Source of the DNA: JACPFV01 sp038043245
GTDB lineage: Bacteria > Pseudomonadota > Gammaproteobacteria > Nevskiales > Nevskiaceae
Reading direction: 5' to 3'
Length of the DNA: 13,184 nucleotides
Assembly (NCBI GenBank): GCA_038043245.1
Contig: JBBTCH010000022.1
Span: 1-13,184, forward strand
The notes under the pieces are model-generated. The model saw only the letters and a list, made by a program, of their open reading frames with translations. It had not been told where the DNA came from and did no database searches. How positions within the stretch are numbered: position 1 is the first letter of the stretch; every line of letters begins with the position of its first letter. Below, one piece after another: positions 6,776 to 13,184 of this stretch. A program made the position numbers and the translations under genes.

Positions 6776-7174
6776 ATGAGCAGCTCCACTGATCCGATTG
6801 GCGATTTTCTGACCCGCATCCGCAACGCGCAGATGGCGAAGAAGAAGATCGTGTCTTGCCCGTCCTCCAAGCAGAAAGAGGCGATTGCCGCAGTACTCAA
6901 GGAAGAAGGCTATATCGGCGACTTCCGCGTCATGGCCGACGGCGTCAAGCGCACGCTGGAAGTGGCGCTGAAATATTTCCAGGGCAAGCCGGTGATCGAA
7001 CGCATCGAGCGCATCAGCAAGCCGAGCCTGCGCCGCTACAAGCGCAACGACACCCTGCCCAAGGTCATGGGCGGACTCGGCATCGCCATCATCTCCACGT
7101 CGCAGGGCGTGATGAGCGACCGCAAGGCGCGCGCGGCCGGCCATGGTGGCGAAGTGCTCTGCGTCGTCTCGTAA
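6776..7174 (+). CDS. rpsH: 30S ribosomal protein S8
   Basis: The 132-residue product is S8 (E. coli 130). It starts MSSSTDPIGDFLTRIRN, has PSSKQKEAIAAVLKEEGYI and ends with LPKVMGGLGIAIISTSQGVM and a final DRKARAAGHGGEVLC. S8 binds helix 21 of 16S rRNA in the central domain early in 30S assembly. In E. coli excess S8 also represses the spc operon by binding mRNA near the rplE start, and its RNA-binding C-terminal half (STSQGVM) is well kept here. Whether that feedback exists in this organism cannot be judged from the sequence. GAGA (6767-6770) is the ribosome-binding site, 5 nt from the ATG. Confidence 0.98.
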   Translation: MSSSTDPIGDFLTRIRNAQMAKKKIVSCPSSKQKEAIAAVLKEEGYIGDFRVMADGVKRTLEVALKYFQGKPVIERIERISKPSLRRYKRNDTLPKVMGGLGIAIISTSQGVMSDRKARAAGHGGEVLCVVS

Positions 7175-7187
7175 CGGAAAATCATCC

Positions 7188-7718
7188 ATGTCCCGCATTG
7201 CCAAACAGCCGCTGCAACTGCCCAAGGGCGTCGAGCTCCTGGTCGCCGGTCAGACCGTCACGGTCAAGGGCGCCAAGACCAGCCTGAAGCTGGAACTGCC
7301 GTCCGCGATCCGCATCGAGATCAAGGGACAGGAAGCGCATCTCACTGCCGACTCGATCAAGTCAGACAAATGTCTGGCCGGAACCGCACGCGCCAATCTC
7401 AACAACATGATTCGCGGTGTCACCGAAGGCTACGTCAAGAAACTGCAGCTGGTCGGCGTCGGTTACCGCGCCGCGGCCCAGGGCAAAAAATTAAACCTGA
7501 CACTCGGTTTTTCGCATCCGGTCGATTTTGCGATTCCGGACGGCATCAGCGTGGAAACGCCGACGCAGACCGAAATCATCATCAAGGGCGCCAGCAAGGA
7601 ATTGGTCGGCCTGGTCGCCGCCAAGATCCGCGGTTACCGCCCGCCGGAACCCTACAAGGGCAAAGGCGTGCGCTATTCCGATGAGAAAGTCGAAATGAAG
7701 GAAGCGAAGAAGAAATAA
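7188..7718 (+). CDS. rplF: 50S ribosomal protein L6
   Basis: I chose the ATG at 7188, which gives 176 residues starting MSRIAKQPLQLPKGV, aligning with E. coli L6 (177). An in-frame upstream ATG at 7143 lies inside rpsH and would add 15 unrelated residues. GGAAA (7176-7180) is correctly spaced for 7188. L6 has two similar domains, the second carrying the family signature around YKGKGVRYSDE. It sits near the sarcin-ricin loop, the factor-binding site and the L7/L12 stalk base. The basic end EMKEAKKK is ordinary for the family. The spacer to rplR is 11 nt. Confidence 0.97.
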   Translation: MSRIAKQPLQLPKGVELLVAGQTVTVKGAKTSLKLELPSAIRIEIKGQEAHLTADSIKSDKCLAGTARANLNNMIRGVTEGYVKKLQLVGVGYRAAAQGKKLNLTLGFSHPVDFAIPDGISVETPTQTEIIIKGASKELVGLVAAKIRGYRPPEPYKGKGVRYSDEKVEMKEAKKK

Positions 7719-7729
7719 AGGCGGATGAC

Positions 7730-8086
7730 ATGAACGAAAAGAAAGTGACTCGTACCCGCCGCGCCAAGCGCGTGCGGATGAAGATCCGCGAACTCGGCGT
7801 GCATCGCCTGTGCATCAACCGCACGCCGACGCATATCTACGCGCAGGTGATCGCGCCGGACGCCGGCCACACGCTGGCCGCTGCCTCGACGCTGGAGAAA
7901 GAGCTGGTCAAGGGCCTCAAGGCGACCGGCAATGTCGAAGCGGCGAAGAAGGTCGGTCTGGAAATCGCCAAGCGAGCAAAAGAAAAGGGCGTCAGCAAGG
8001 TTGCGTTCGACCGCGCCGGCTTCAAATATCACGGCCGCGTCAAGGCGCTGGCCGATGCCGCCCGTGAGGGCGGTCTCGAGTTCTAA
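7730..8086 (+). CDS. rplR: 50S ribosomal protein L18
   Basis: The 118-residue product is L18 (E. coli 117). The flexible basic N-terminus (KKVTRTRRAKRVRMKIRELG) contacts 5S rRNA. The folded domain has HRLCINRTPTHIYAQVI, the VGLEIAKRAKEKGV helix and the signature VAFDRAGFKYHGRVKALADA. L18 with L5 forms the 5S rRNA complex of the central protuberance. A purine-rich AAAGGCGG (7717-7723) overlapping the rplF stop provides the ribosome-binding site. The rpsE start is 8 nt after the stop. Confidence 0.98.
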   Translation: MNEKKVTRTRRAKRVRMKIRELGVHRLCINRTPTHIYAQVIAPDAGHTLAAASTLEKELVKGLKATGNVEAAKKVGLEIAKRAKEKGVSKVAFDRAGFKYHGRVKALADAAREGGLEF

Positions 8087-8094
8087 GGACATCT

Positions 8095-8631
8095 ATGGCA
8101 TTCAATCGTAATCAAGGCTCGCGTAACCAAGGCTCGGACGACGTCCAGGCCGGCGGCGACTTCAAAGAGAAGCTGGTCTCGGTCAACCGCGTGTCGAAGA
8201 CGGTCAAGGGCGGCAAGCAGTTCGCTTTCGCAGCGTTGACCGTGGTCGGCGACGGCGCCGGCAAAGTCGGTTTCGGCTACGGCAAGGCGCGTGAAGTGCC
8301 GGCCGCCATCGCCAAGGCGATGGAGCAGGCGCGCAAGAACATGATCAGCGTACCGCTGCGCGGCAGCACCTTGCATCACGAGATCAAGGGCACTCACGGC
8401 GCCACGCGCGTGCTGATGCGCCCGGCCTCGGACGGTACTGGCCTGATCGCCGGCGGCGCCATGCGCGCGGTGTTTGAAGTCGCGGGCGTGCAGAACGTGC
8501 TGTCGAAGAGCTTCGGTTCGCGCAATCCGATCAACCTGGTGCGCGCGACCATGGATGCGCTGAAGCGCATGAACCTTCCTTCAGACATCGCCGCCAAGCG
8601 CGGCAAGACGATTGAAGAAATTCTCGCCTGA
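8095..8631 (+). CDS. rpsE: 30S ribosomal protein S5 with duplicated N-terminal tract
   Basis: The 178-residue product is S5 (E. coli 167). The double-stranded-RNA-binding-like domain includes the spectinomycin loop RVSKTVKGG at residues 32-40, 12 positions later than in E. coli because of a longer N-terminus. GFGYGKAREVPAAI and GTGLIAGGAMRAV are diagnostic. S5 works with S4 and S3 at the mRNA entry site and affects decoding fidelity. The extra N-terminal residues contain an exact peptide duplication, RNQGS RNQGS, encoded by a 15-bp tandem repeat (8107-8136). AAGGA (8085-8089), overlapping the rplR stop, is a strong ribosome-binding site 5 nt from the ATG. Confidence 0.98.
   Translation: MAFNRNQGSRNQGSDDVQAGGDFKEKLVSVNRVSKTVKGGKQFAFAALTVVGDGAGKVGFGYGKAREVPAAIAKAMEQARKNMISVPLRGSTLHHEIKGTHGATRVLMRPASDGTGLIAGGAMRAVFEVAGVQNVLSKSFGSRNPINLVRATMDALKRMNLPSDIAAKRGKTIEEILA
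8107..8136 (+). repeat. 15-bp tandem duplication within rpsE
   Basis: Two adjacent 15-bp units, CGTAATCAAGGCTCG (8107-8121) and CGTAACCAAGGCTCG (8122-8136), differ at one base. The difference is silent (AAT versus AAC, both Asn), so the peptide unit RNQGS repeats exactly. The frame is preserved because the unit is five codons. It lies in the unconserved N-terminal tail of S5. Confidence 0.95.
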
Positions 8632-8642
8632 GAAATCCTGAA

Positions 8643-8840
8643 ATGACGACCCCGACGACCAAGAAACTCAAGCTGACCCTGCTGCGTTCGCTGCACGGCC
8701 AGCTGCTCAAGCATCGCAACAATATCCGCGGTCTCGGCCTGACGCGGCGTCACCAGAGCGTGCAGGTGGACGCGACTCCGCAGGCGCTGGGCATGGTGCG
8801 CGCCTCGGCGTTCATGATGAAAGTGGAAGAAATCAAATGA
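8643..8840 (+). CDS. rpmD: 50S ribosomal protein L30
   Basis: This 65-residue protein is L30 (E. coli 59). The family pattern is clear: KLTLLRSLHGQLLKHRNNIR, then GLGLTRRHQSVQV and a C-terminal ALGMVRASAFMMKVEE. L30 is a small ferredoxin-like-fold protein bound to 23S domain II near the 5S region and is absent from some bacteria. The N-terminus has a few extra residues (MTTPTTKK). The ribosome-binding site GAGAAA (8630-8635) overlaps the rpsE stop. The stop overlaps the rplO start as ATGA at 8837-8840, the usual tight L30-L15 pairing. Confidence 0.97.
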   Translation: MTTPTTKKLKLTLLRSLHGQLLKHRNNIRGLGLTRRHQSVQVDATPQALGMVRASAFMMKVEEIK

Positions 8841-9274
8841 CACTGCTCAACAAGCTCAAGCCCGCCAAGGGTTCCAAGACCGTCCGCGTCCGCGTCGGTC
8901 GCGGCATCGGCTCCGGCATCGGCAAGACCGCCGGCCGTGGTCACAAAGGTCAGCGCGCTCGCAAAGGTGGCCGCGGCAAGATCGGTTTCGAGGGCGGCCA
9001 GATGCCGATCCAGCGTCGCCTGCCCAAGCGTGGCTTCAACTCCGCGATGATCGGACAGACGGCGGAAGTGCGCTTGTCCGACCTGGAAAAAATCAAGGAG
9101 ATCGAGATTGATCTGGCGGTGCTGAAGAAGGCTGGCATCGTGCCGATGCAGGCGCTGACCGCCAAGCTGATCAAGACCGGCGAGCTGACGCGCAAAGTCA
9201 CGCTCAAGGGCATCTCGGCGTCGAAAGGCGCGCGCGAATCCGTCGCCGCGGCCGGCGGCTCGTTCGTCGAGTAA
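8837..9274 (+). CDS. rplO: 50S ribosomal protein L15
   Basis: The 145-residue product is L15 (E. coli 144). The long unstructured basic N-terminal arm is rich in Gly, Arg and Lys (VGRGIGSGIGKTAGRGHKGQ, then RARKGGRGKIGFEGGQMP) and threads through the 23S core. The globular C-terminal half has the GELTRKVTLKGISASK segment. L15 is a late-stage 50S assembly protein. GGAAGA (8825-8830), inside rpmD, lies 6 nt before the ATG. rplO immediately precedes secY, the standard order. Confidence 0.98.
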   Translation: MTLLNKLKPAKGSKTVRVRVGRGIGSGIGKTAGRGHKGQRARKGGRGKIGFEGGQMPIQRRLPKRGFNSAMIGQTAEVRLSDLEKIKEIEIDLAVLKKAGIVPMQALTAKLIKTGELTRKVTLKGISASKGARESVAAAGGSFVE

Positions 9275-9288
9275 GCAGAAAACCTCTC

Positions 9289-10647
<1,359 letters not shown>

Positions 10648-10663
10648 AGCAAGAGAACACACT

Positions 10664-10780
10664 ATGAAAGTCAGAGCATCCGTCAAGAAAATGTGCCGCA
10701 ACTGCAAGATCGTCCGCCGCAAGCGGGTGGTGCGGGTGATCTGCACGTCCGACGCGCGTCACAAGCAGAGACAGGGTTAA
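10664..10780 (+). CDS. rpmJ: 50S ribosomal protein L36, zinc-ribbon form
   Basis: This 38-residue ORF (MKVRASVKKMCRNCKIVRRK... to HKQRQG) is L36, the smallest ribosomal protein, bound near 23S helices 89-91 and L6. The zinc ligands are all present: Cys11, Cys14, Cys27 and His33, so this is the zinc-binding form. E. coli has Asp-Gly at the position where this protein has Lys20-Arg21. AAGAGA (10651-10656) lies 7 nt before the ATG. The secY-rpmJ order without infA is the gammaproteobacterial arrangement. Its TAA stop forms the 5' edge of a segment able to pair with the rpsM ribosome-binding site. Confidence 0.97.
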   Translation: MKVRASVKKMCRNCKIVRRKRVVRVICTSDARHKQRQG

Positions 10781-10784
10781 AAAC

Positions 10785-10811
10785 CTCCGGTCGCATTGAA
10801 AGCGACCGGGG
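10785..10811 (+). terminator. Strong hairpin after rpmJ, no U tract
   Basis: CCGGTCGC (10787-10794) and GCGACCGG (10802-10809) are perfect inverted repeats around the 7-nt loop ATTGAAA. Two further pairs (one a U-G wobble) extend the stem to 10785-10811. The sequence after the stem is TCCACAGC rather than a U run, so it is not a canonical intrinsic terminator. It could be a weak or factor-assisted terminator, a 3'-end stabiliser of the spc transcript, or part of a leader structure. The loop bases include the -35 hexamer of the promoter below. The structure is seen directly; the role is inference. Confidence 0.6.
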
Positions 10812-10832
10812 TCCACAGCTATACTGCGCGGC
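10796..10832 (+). promoter_or_regulatory. Predicted sigma70 promoter of the alpha operon
   Basis: TTGAAA (10796-10801) and TATACT (10820-10825) each match the sigma70 consensus at five of six positions and are 18 bp apart. The likely start site is near 10832, giving a leader of about 31 nt before rpsM. The six bases between the -10 element and the start (10826-10831, GCGCGG) are all G or C, as in rRNA and ribosomal-protein promoters under ppGpp/DksA control. This is the only place in the window where I find such a promoter, and it stands in the longest spacer, upstream of rpsM-rpsK-rpsD-rpoA. Confidence 0.75.
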
Positions 10833-10862
10833 TTTTCGCGCATCATTGAACCGAGGTTTTCC

Positions 10863-11225
10863 ATGGCACGTATCGCGGGCGTCAACATCCCGGCGAACAA
10901 ACACACCGTTATCGCCCTGCGGGCGATTTACGGCATTGGCGCGACTCGCGCCAAGACCATCTGCGCCAAGTCCGGCATCAAGCCGAACGCGCCGGTGAAG
11001 GCGCTGACCGAAGGCGAGCTCGACAAGCTGCGCGCCGAAGTCGGTCGCTTCATCGTCGAGGGCGACCTGCGTCGTGAGGTCAGCCTCAGCATCAAGCGTC
11101 TGGTCGACCTCGGCACCTACCGCGGCCAGCGCCACAAGCGTGGCCTGCCGGTTCGCGGCCAGCGTACCCGCACCAACGCCCGCACCCGCAAGGGCCCGCG
11201 CCGCCAGATCAAGAAGCTGAGCTAA
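10863..11225 (+). CDS. rpsM: 30S ribosomal protein S13
   Basis: The 120-residue product is S13 (E. coli 118). It begins MARIAGVNIPANKHTVIALRA with the helix-two-turn-helix YGIGATRAKTIC. The family signature LGTYRGQRHKRGLPVRGQRT is followed by the basic tail TRKGPRRQIKKLS, which reaches the P-site tRNA. S13 lies at the top of the head and makes bridges B1a and B1b to the 50S. The ribosome-binding site GAGG (10853-10856) is 6 nt from the ATG. This is the first gene of the alpha block and the only one in the window preceded by a clear promoter. Confidence 0.98.
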   Translation: MARIAGVNIPANKHTVIALRAIYGIGATRAKTICAKSGIKPNAPVKALTEGELDKLRAEVGRFIVEGDLRREVSLSIKRLVDLGTYRGQRHKRGLPVRGQRTRTNARTRKGPRRQIKKLS

Positions 11226-11229
11226 TCCG

Positions 11230-11649
11230 ATGAGCACTCCGAATACCGAAGCTTCTTCCGCCGCAGCGGCCGCCGCCGCCAAACGCAAGAAGGTCAAGAA
11301 GAACGTGACCGATGCGGTCGCGCATATTCACGCCTCATTCAACAACACCATCGTGCTGATCACCGATCGTCAGGGCAACACCTTGTCGTGGGCCACCGCC
11401 GGATCGGTTGGCTTCAAGGGCTCGCGCAAGAGCACGCCGTTCGCCGCCCAGGTCGCCGCAGAAAAGGCTGGCACCTTGGCCGCGGAGCACGGCGTCAAGA
11501 ATCTCGAAGTGCGCGTCAAGGGTCCTGGCCCCGGCCGCGAGTCCGCCGTGCGCAGCCTCAACGCGATGGGCATGAAGATCGCCAACATCACCGACGTCAC
11601 CCCGATTCCGCACAACGGCTGCCGCGCCGCCAAGCGCCGCCGCGTCTAA
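11230..11649 (+). CDS. rpsK: 30S ribosomal protein S11 with Ala-rich N-terminus
   Basis: The 139-residue product is S11 (E. coli 129). From residue 31 it matches closely: AHIHASFNNTIVLITDRQGN, GSRKSTPFAAQVAAEKAG, VKGPGPGRESAVRSLNAMG and the C-terminal TPIPHNGCRAAKRRRV. Asn129 before Gly matches the E. coli Asn119 that forms isoaspartate. S11 sits on the 30S platform next to the E-site mRNA. The N-terminus is ten residues longer than in E. coli: MSTPNTEASS, then seven Ala, then KRKKVKK. An internal start is unlikely because no other ATG precedes the conserved core. The 4-nt spacer from rpsM and a weak TGAG (11218-11221) suggest coupled translation. Confidence 0.97.
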   Translation: MSTPNTEASSAAAAAAAKRKKVKKNVTDAVAHIHASFNNTIVLITDRQGNTLSWATAGSVGFKGSRKSTPFAAQVAAEKAGTLAAEHGVKNLEVRVKGPGPGRESAVRSLNAMGMKIANITDVTPIPHNGCRAAKRRRV

Positions 11650-11661
11650 AAGAGAAAAATC

Positions 11662-12282
11662 ATGGCTCGTTATATTGGTCCGAAGTGCAAACTCTCCCGC
11701 CGCGCTGGCGCCGACCTGATGCTGAAAGGCCGTGGCCGCTCGCTGGAAACCAAGTGCAACATGGAAACGCGTCCGGGCCAGCACGGTGCGGTCAAGCCGC
11801 GTCTGTCGGACTACGCGCTGCAGCTGCGTGAAAAGCAGAAACTCAAGCAGATGTACGGCGTGCTGGAAAACCAGTTCCGCAACTATTACCTGAAGGCTTC
11901 GTCGACCAAGGGCGCCACCGGTCTGTTGCTGCTACAGATGCTGGAAACGCGTCTGGACAACGTCGTCTATCGCATGGGTCTGGCCAATACCCGTTCCGAA
12001 GCGCGCCAGCTGGTGTCGCACAAGGCGATCCAGGTCAACGGCAAGGTCGTCAACGTGCCGTCCTACTCGGTCGAGCCGGGCGACACCGTCGAAGTCCGCG
12101 AAAAATCCAAGAAGCAGGCGCGCATCGCGTCGGCGCTGTCGGTGACGGCGCAGGTCGGCTTCCCCGACTGGATGGAAGTGGATGAGAAAGCCATGAAAGG
12201 CACATTCAAATCCGTTCCCGAGCGCGGCCAGATCCTGCCGGACATCAACGAAAATCTGGTGGTCGAGCTTTACTCGAAGTAA
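11662..12282 (+). CDS. rpsD: 30S ribosomal protein S4
   Basis: The 206-residue product has the same length as E. coli S4. The N-terminal domain starts MARYIGPKCKLSRRAGADL and has ETKCNMETRPGQHGA. It has only isolated cysteines rather than the paired ones of zinc-binding S4. The S4 RNA-binding domain covers about 96-160 (LETRLDNVVYRMGLANTRSE, then ARQLVSHKAIQVNGKVVNVPSY). S4 nucleates 16S 5'-domain folding, lines the mRNA entry channel with S3 and S5, and in E. coli represses the alpha operon by binding its leader. AGAG (11651-11654) is 7 nt before the ATG. Confidence 0.98.
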   Translation: MARYIGPKCKLSRRAGADLMLKGRGRSLETKCNMETRPGQHGAVKPRLSDYALQLREKQKLKQMYGVLENQFRNYYLKASSTKGATGLLLLQMLETRLDNVVYRMGLANTRSEARQLVSHKAIQVNGKVVNVPSYSVEPGDTVEVREKSKKQARIASALSVTAQVGFPDWMEVDEKAMKGTFKSVPERGQILPDINENLVVELYSK

Positions 12283-12318
12283 TTTCCTTTTTCTTCACGT
12301 TTTTAAGAGGTCTTTCCC
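12283..12318 (+). promoter_or_regulatory. rpsD-rpoA spacer, T-rich with strong ribosome-binding site
   Basis: This 36-nt spacer has two T-rich runs (12288-12294 and around 12300-12304) and then AAGAGG (12305-12310), 8 nt before the rpoA ATG. I see no GC hairpin, so the T runs are not part of an intrinsic terminator. A U-rich, unstructured leader next to a strong Shine-Dalgarno would favour high, independent initiation of rpoA, which is inference. Confidence 0.5.
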
Positions 12319-13184
12319 ATGCAGGGCTCCGTCAATACGCTTCTCAAGCCGCGCGACATCGAAATCGAGCCGATTTCCGACAACCGCGCCCGCATCACGC
12401 TGCAACCGATGGAGCGCGGCTACGGCCACACCCTCGGTAACGCGCTGCGCCGCATCCTGCTGTCCTCGATCCCGGGCGCCGCGATCACCGAAGTGCAGCT
12501 GGAAGGCGTGGTGCACGAGTACAGCGCGCTGGAAGGCGTGCAGGAAGACGTGCTCGACATCCTGCTCAATCTCAAGAACGTCGCGGTCAAGATGAACGCG
12601 CGTGAGACCGCCACCCTCAAGCTGGAAAAGACCGGCAAGGGCGTGGTCAAGGCCAGCGACATCCAGCTCGACCACGATGTCGAACTGGTCAACCCGGATC
12701 TGGTGCTCGCGCATCTGACTGAAGCCAAGAGCAAGCTGAAGATGACGCTGAAAATCACGCGCGGCCGCGGCTATGTGCCCGCCGCCGGTCCCGGCAGCCT
12801 CACCGACGAAGAGAACGCTTCCATCGGCGCGCTGCGCCTGGACGCTTCCTATTCGCCGGTGCGCCGCGTCAGCTACAGCGTCGAGCGCGCCCGCGTTGAA
12901 CAGCGCACCGACCTCGACAAGTTGATCCTCGACATCGAGACCAACGGCAGCGTCGACGCCGCCGAAGCCGTGCGCTTGTCCGCGCGCATCCTGCGCGACC
13001 AGCTCGGCGTGTTCGTCAACCTCGAAGCCGAAGCCGCCGAAGAGGCCGCCGCGCAGAAGAGCGAACTGTCGCCGCTGCTGTTTCAGTCGATCGACTCGCT
13101 GGAACTGACGGTGCGTTCGACCAACTGCCTCAAGGCCGAGAACATCCACTTCATCGGTGACCTGGTGCAGCGCACCGAGGCCGA
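12319..13184 (+). CDS. rpoA: DNA-directed RNA polymerase subunit alpha, C-terminus cut by window
   Basis: The 288 visible codons cover the whole N-terminal domain, the linker and the start of the C-terminal domain; about 40 residues are missing. The N-terminal domain dimerises and binds beta and beta', with MERGYGHTLGNALRRILLSS holding Arg44 and Arg45. Other diagnostic parts are GRGYVPAAGPG, ARVEQRTDLDKL and METNG-like IETNGSVDA. The linker is rich in Glu and Ala (EAEAAEEAAAQKSE). The C-terminal domain begins LELTVRSTNCLKAENIHFIG; Arg266 matches E. coli Arg265, the main UP-element contact, and Asn269 and Cys270 are kept. Thr268 replaces the E. coli Ala267. Placement after rpsD is standard, with rplQ expected next. 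Confidence 0.98.
   Translation, partial: MQGSVNTLLKPRDIEIEPISDNRARITLQPMERGYGHTLGNALRRILLSSIPGAAITEVQLEGVVHEYSALEGVQEDVLDILLNLKNVAVKMNARETATLKLEKTGKGVVKASDIQLDHDVELVNPDLVLAHLTEAKSKLKMTLKITRGRGYVPAAGPGSLTDEENASIGALRLDASYSPVRRVSYSVERARVEQRTDLDKLILDIETNGSVDAAEAVRLSARILRDQLGVFVNLEAEAAEEAAAQKSELSPLLFQSIDSLELTVRSTNCLKAENIHFIGDLVQRTEA

Larger units (their letters stand above)
10780..10860 (+). promoter_or_regulatory. Predicted closed leader fold masking the rpsM ribosome-binding site
   Basis: AAAACCTC (10780-10787) is perfectly complementary to GAGGTTTT (10853-10860), which contains the rpsM Shine-Dalgarno GAGG. Between these strands lie the 10787-10809 hairpin and a smaller one, GCGCG (10826-10830) with CGCGC (10837-10841). 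The three helices can coexist as a three-way junction closed by the pairing over the ribosome-binding site. Only RNA reading through from rpmJ contains the 5' strand. RNA started near 10832 lacks it and would keep the site open. The complementarity is seen; the switching role is inferred. A link to S4 feedback, known for the E. coli alpha leader, is possible but unproven. Confidence 0.45.

Noticed and set aside
7143..7187. Upstream ATG for rplF
   Set aside because: It lies inside rpsH and adds 15 residues unlike any L6; the ATG at 7188 aligns with the family start and has a spaced purine tract.
12295..13149. A 284-codon minus-strand frame opposite rpoA
   Set aside because: It mirrors the codon pattern of rpoA and has no recognisable domain or ribosome-binding site.

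Overview
The window is the conserved S10-spc-alpha ribosomal protein cluster of a GC-rich proteobacterium. All genes lie on the + strand. It opens in the last codons of an EF-Tu gene and closes inside rpoA. Sequence types point to Gammaproteobacteria: S10 carries FDHRLID and PTRKER, S14 is the 101-residue zinc-free form, and secY is followed directly by rpmJ with no infA between them (infA sits there in many Betaproteobacteria). L36 is the zinc-binding form, unlike the L36 I recall for Xanthomonas. I would guess a Nevskiales- or Steroidobacter-like lineage, with low confidence; no rRNA is present to settle it.

Layout: tuf end (1-80); S10 block rpsJ-rplC-rplD-rplW-rplB-rpsS-rplV-rpsC-rplP-rpmC-rpsQ (123-5195); spc block rplN-rplX-rplE-rpsN-rpsH-rplF-rplR-rpsE-rpmD-rplO-secY-rpmJ (5199-10780); alpha block rpsM-rpsK-rpsD-rpoA (10863 to the window end). 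Three junctions overlap by 4 nt (ATGA), one by 1 nt (TAATG), and most others are 1-15 nt, so translational coupling and one long transcript are likely. There is no gap over 300 nt; the longest is the 82-nt rpmJ-rpsM spacer.

The products build the 50S subunit (L2-L6, L14-L16, L18, L22-L24, L29, L30, L36), the 30S subunit (S3-S5, S8, S10, S11, S13, S14, S17, S19), the membrane channel SecY, and RNA polymerase alpha, tying translation, secretion and transcription capacity together.

I see no novel multi-gene system. The one non-coding region with real structure is the rpmJ-rpsM spacer. It holds a near-consensus sigma70 promoter with an all-G/C discriminator, a strong hairpin whose loop contains the -35 element, and an 8-nt segment perfectly complementary to the rpsM ribosome-binding region. 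Together these suggest that read-through and promoter-initiated transcripts are translated differently. Smaller points are Ala/Pro-rich tails on several 30S proteins (S19 most clearly), a 15-bp tandem duplication at the start of rpsE, and a Ser at position 92 in the L22 tunnel hairpin.
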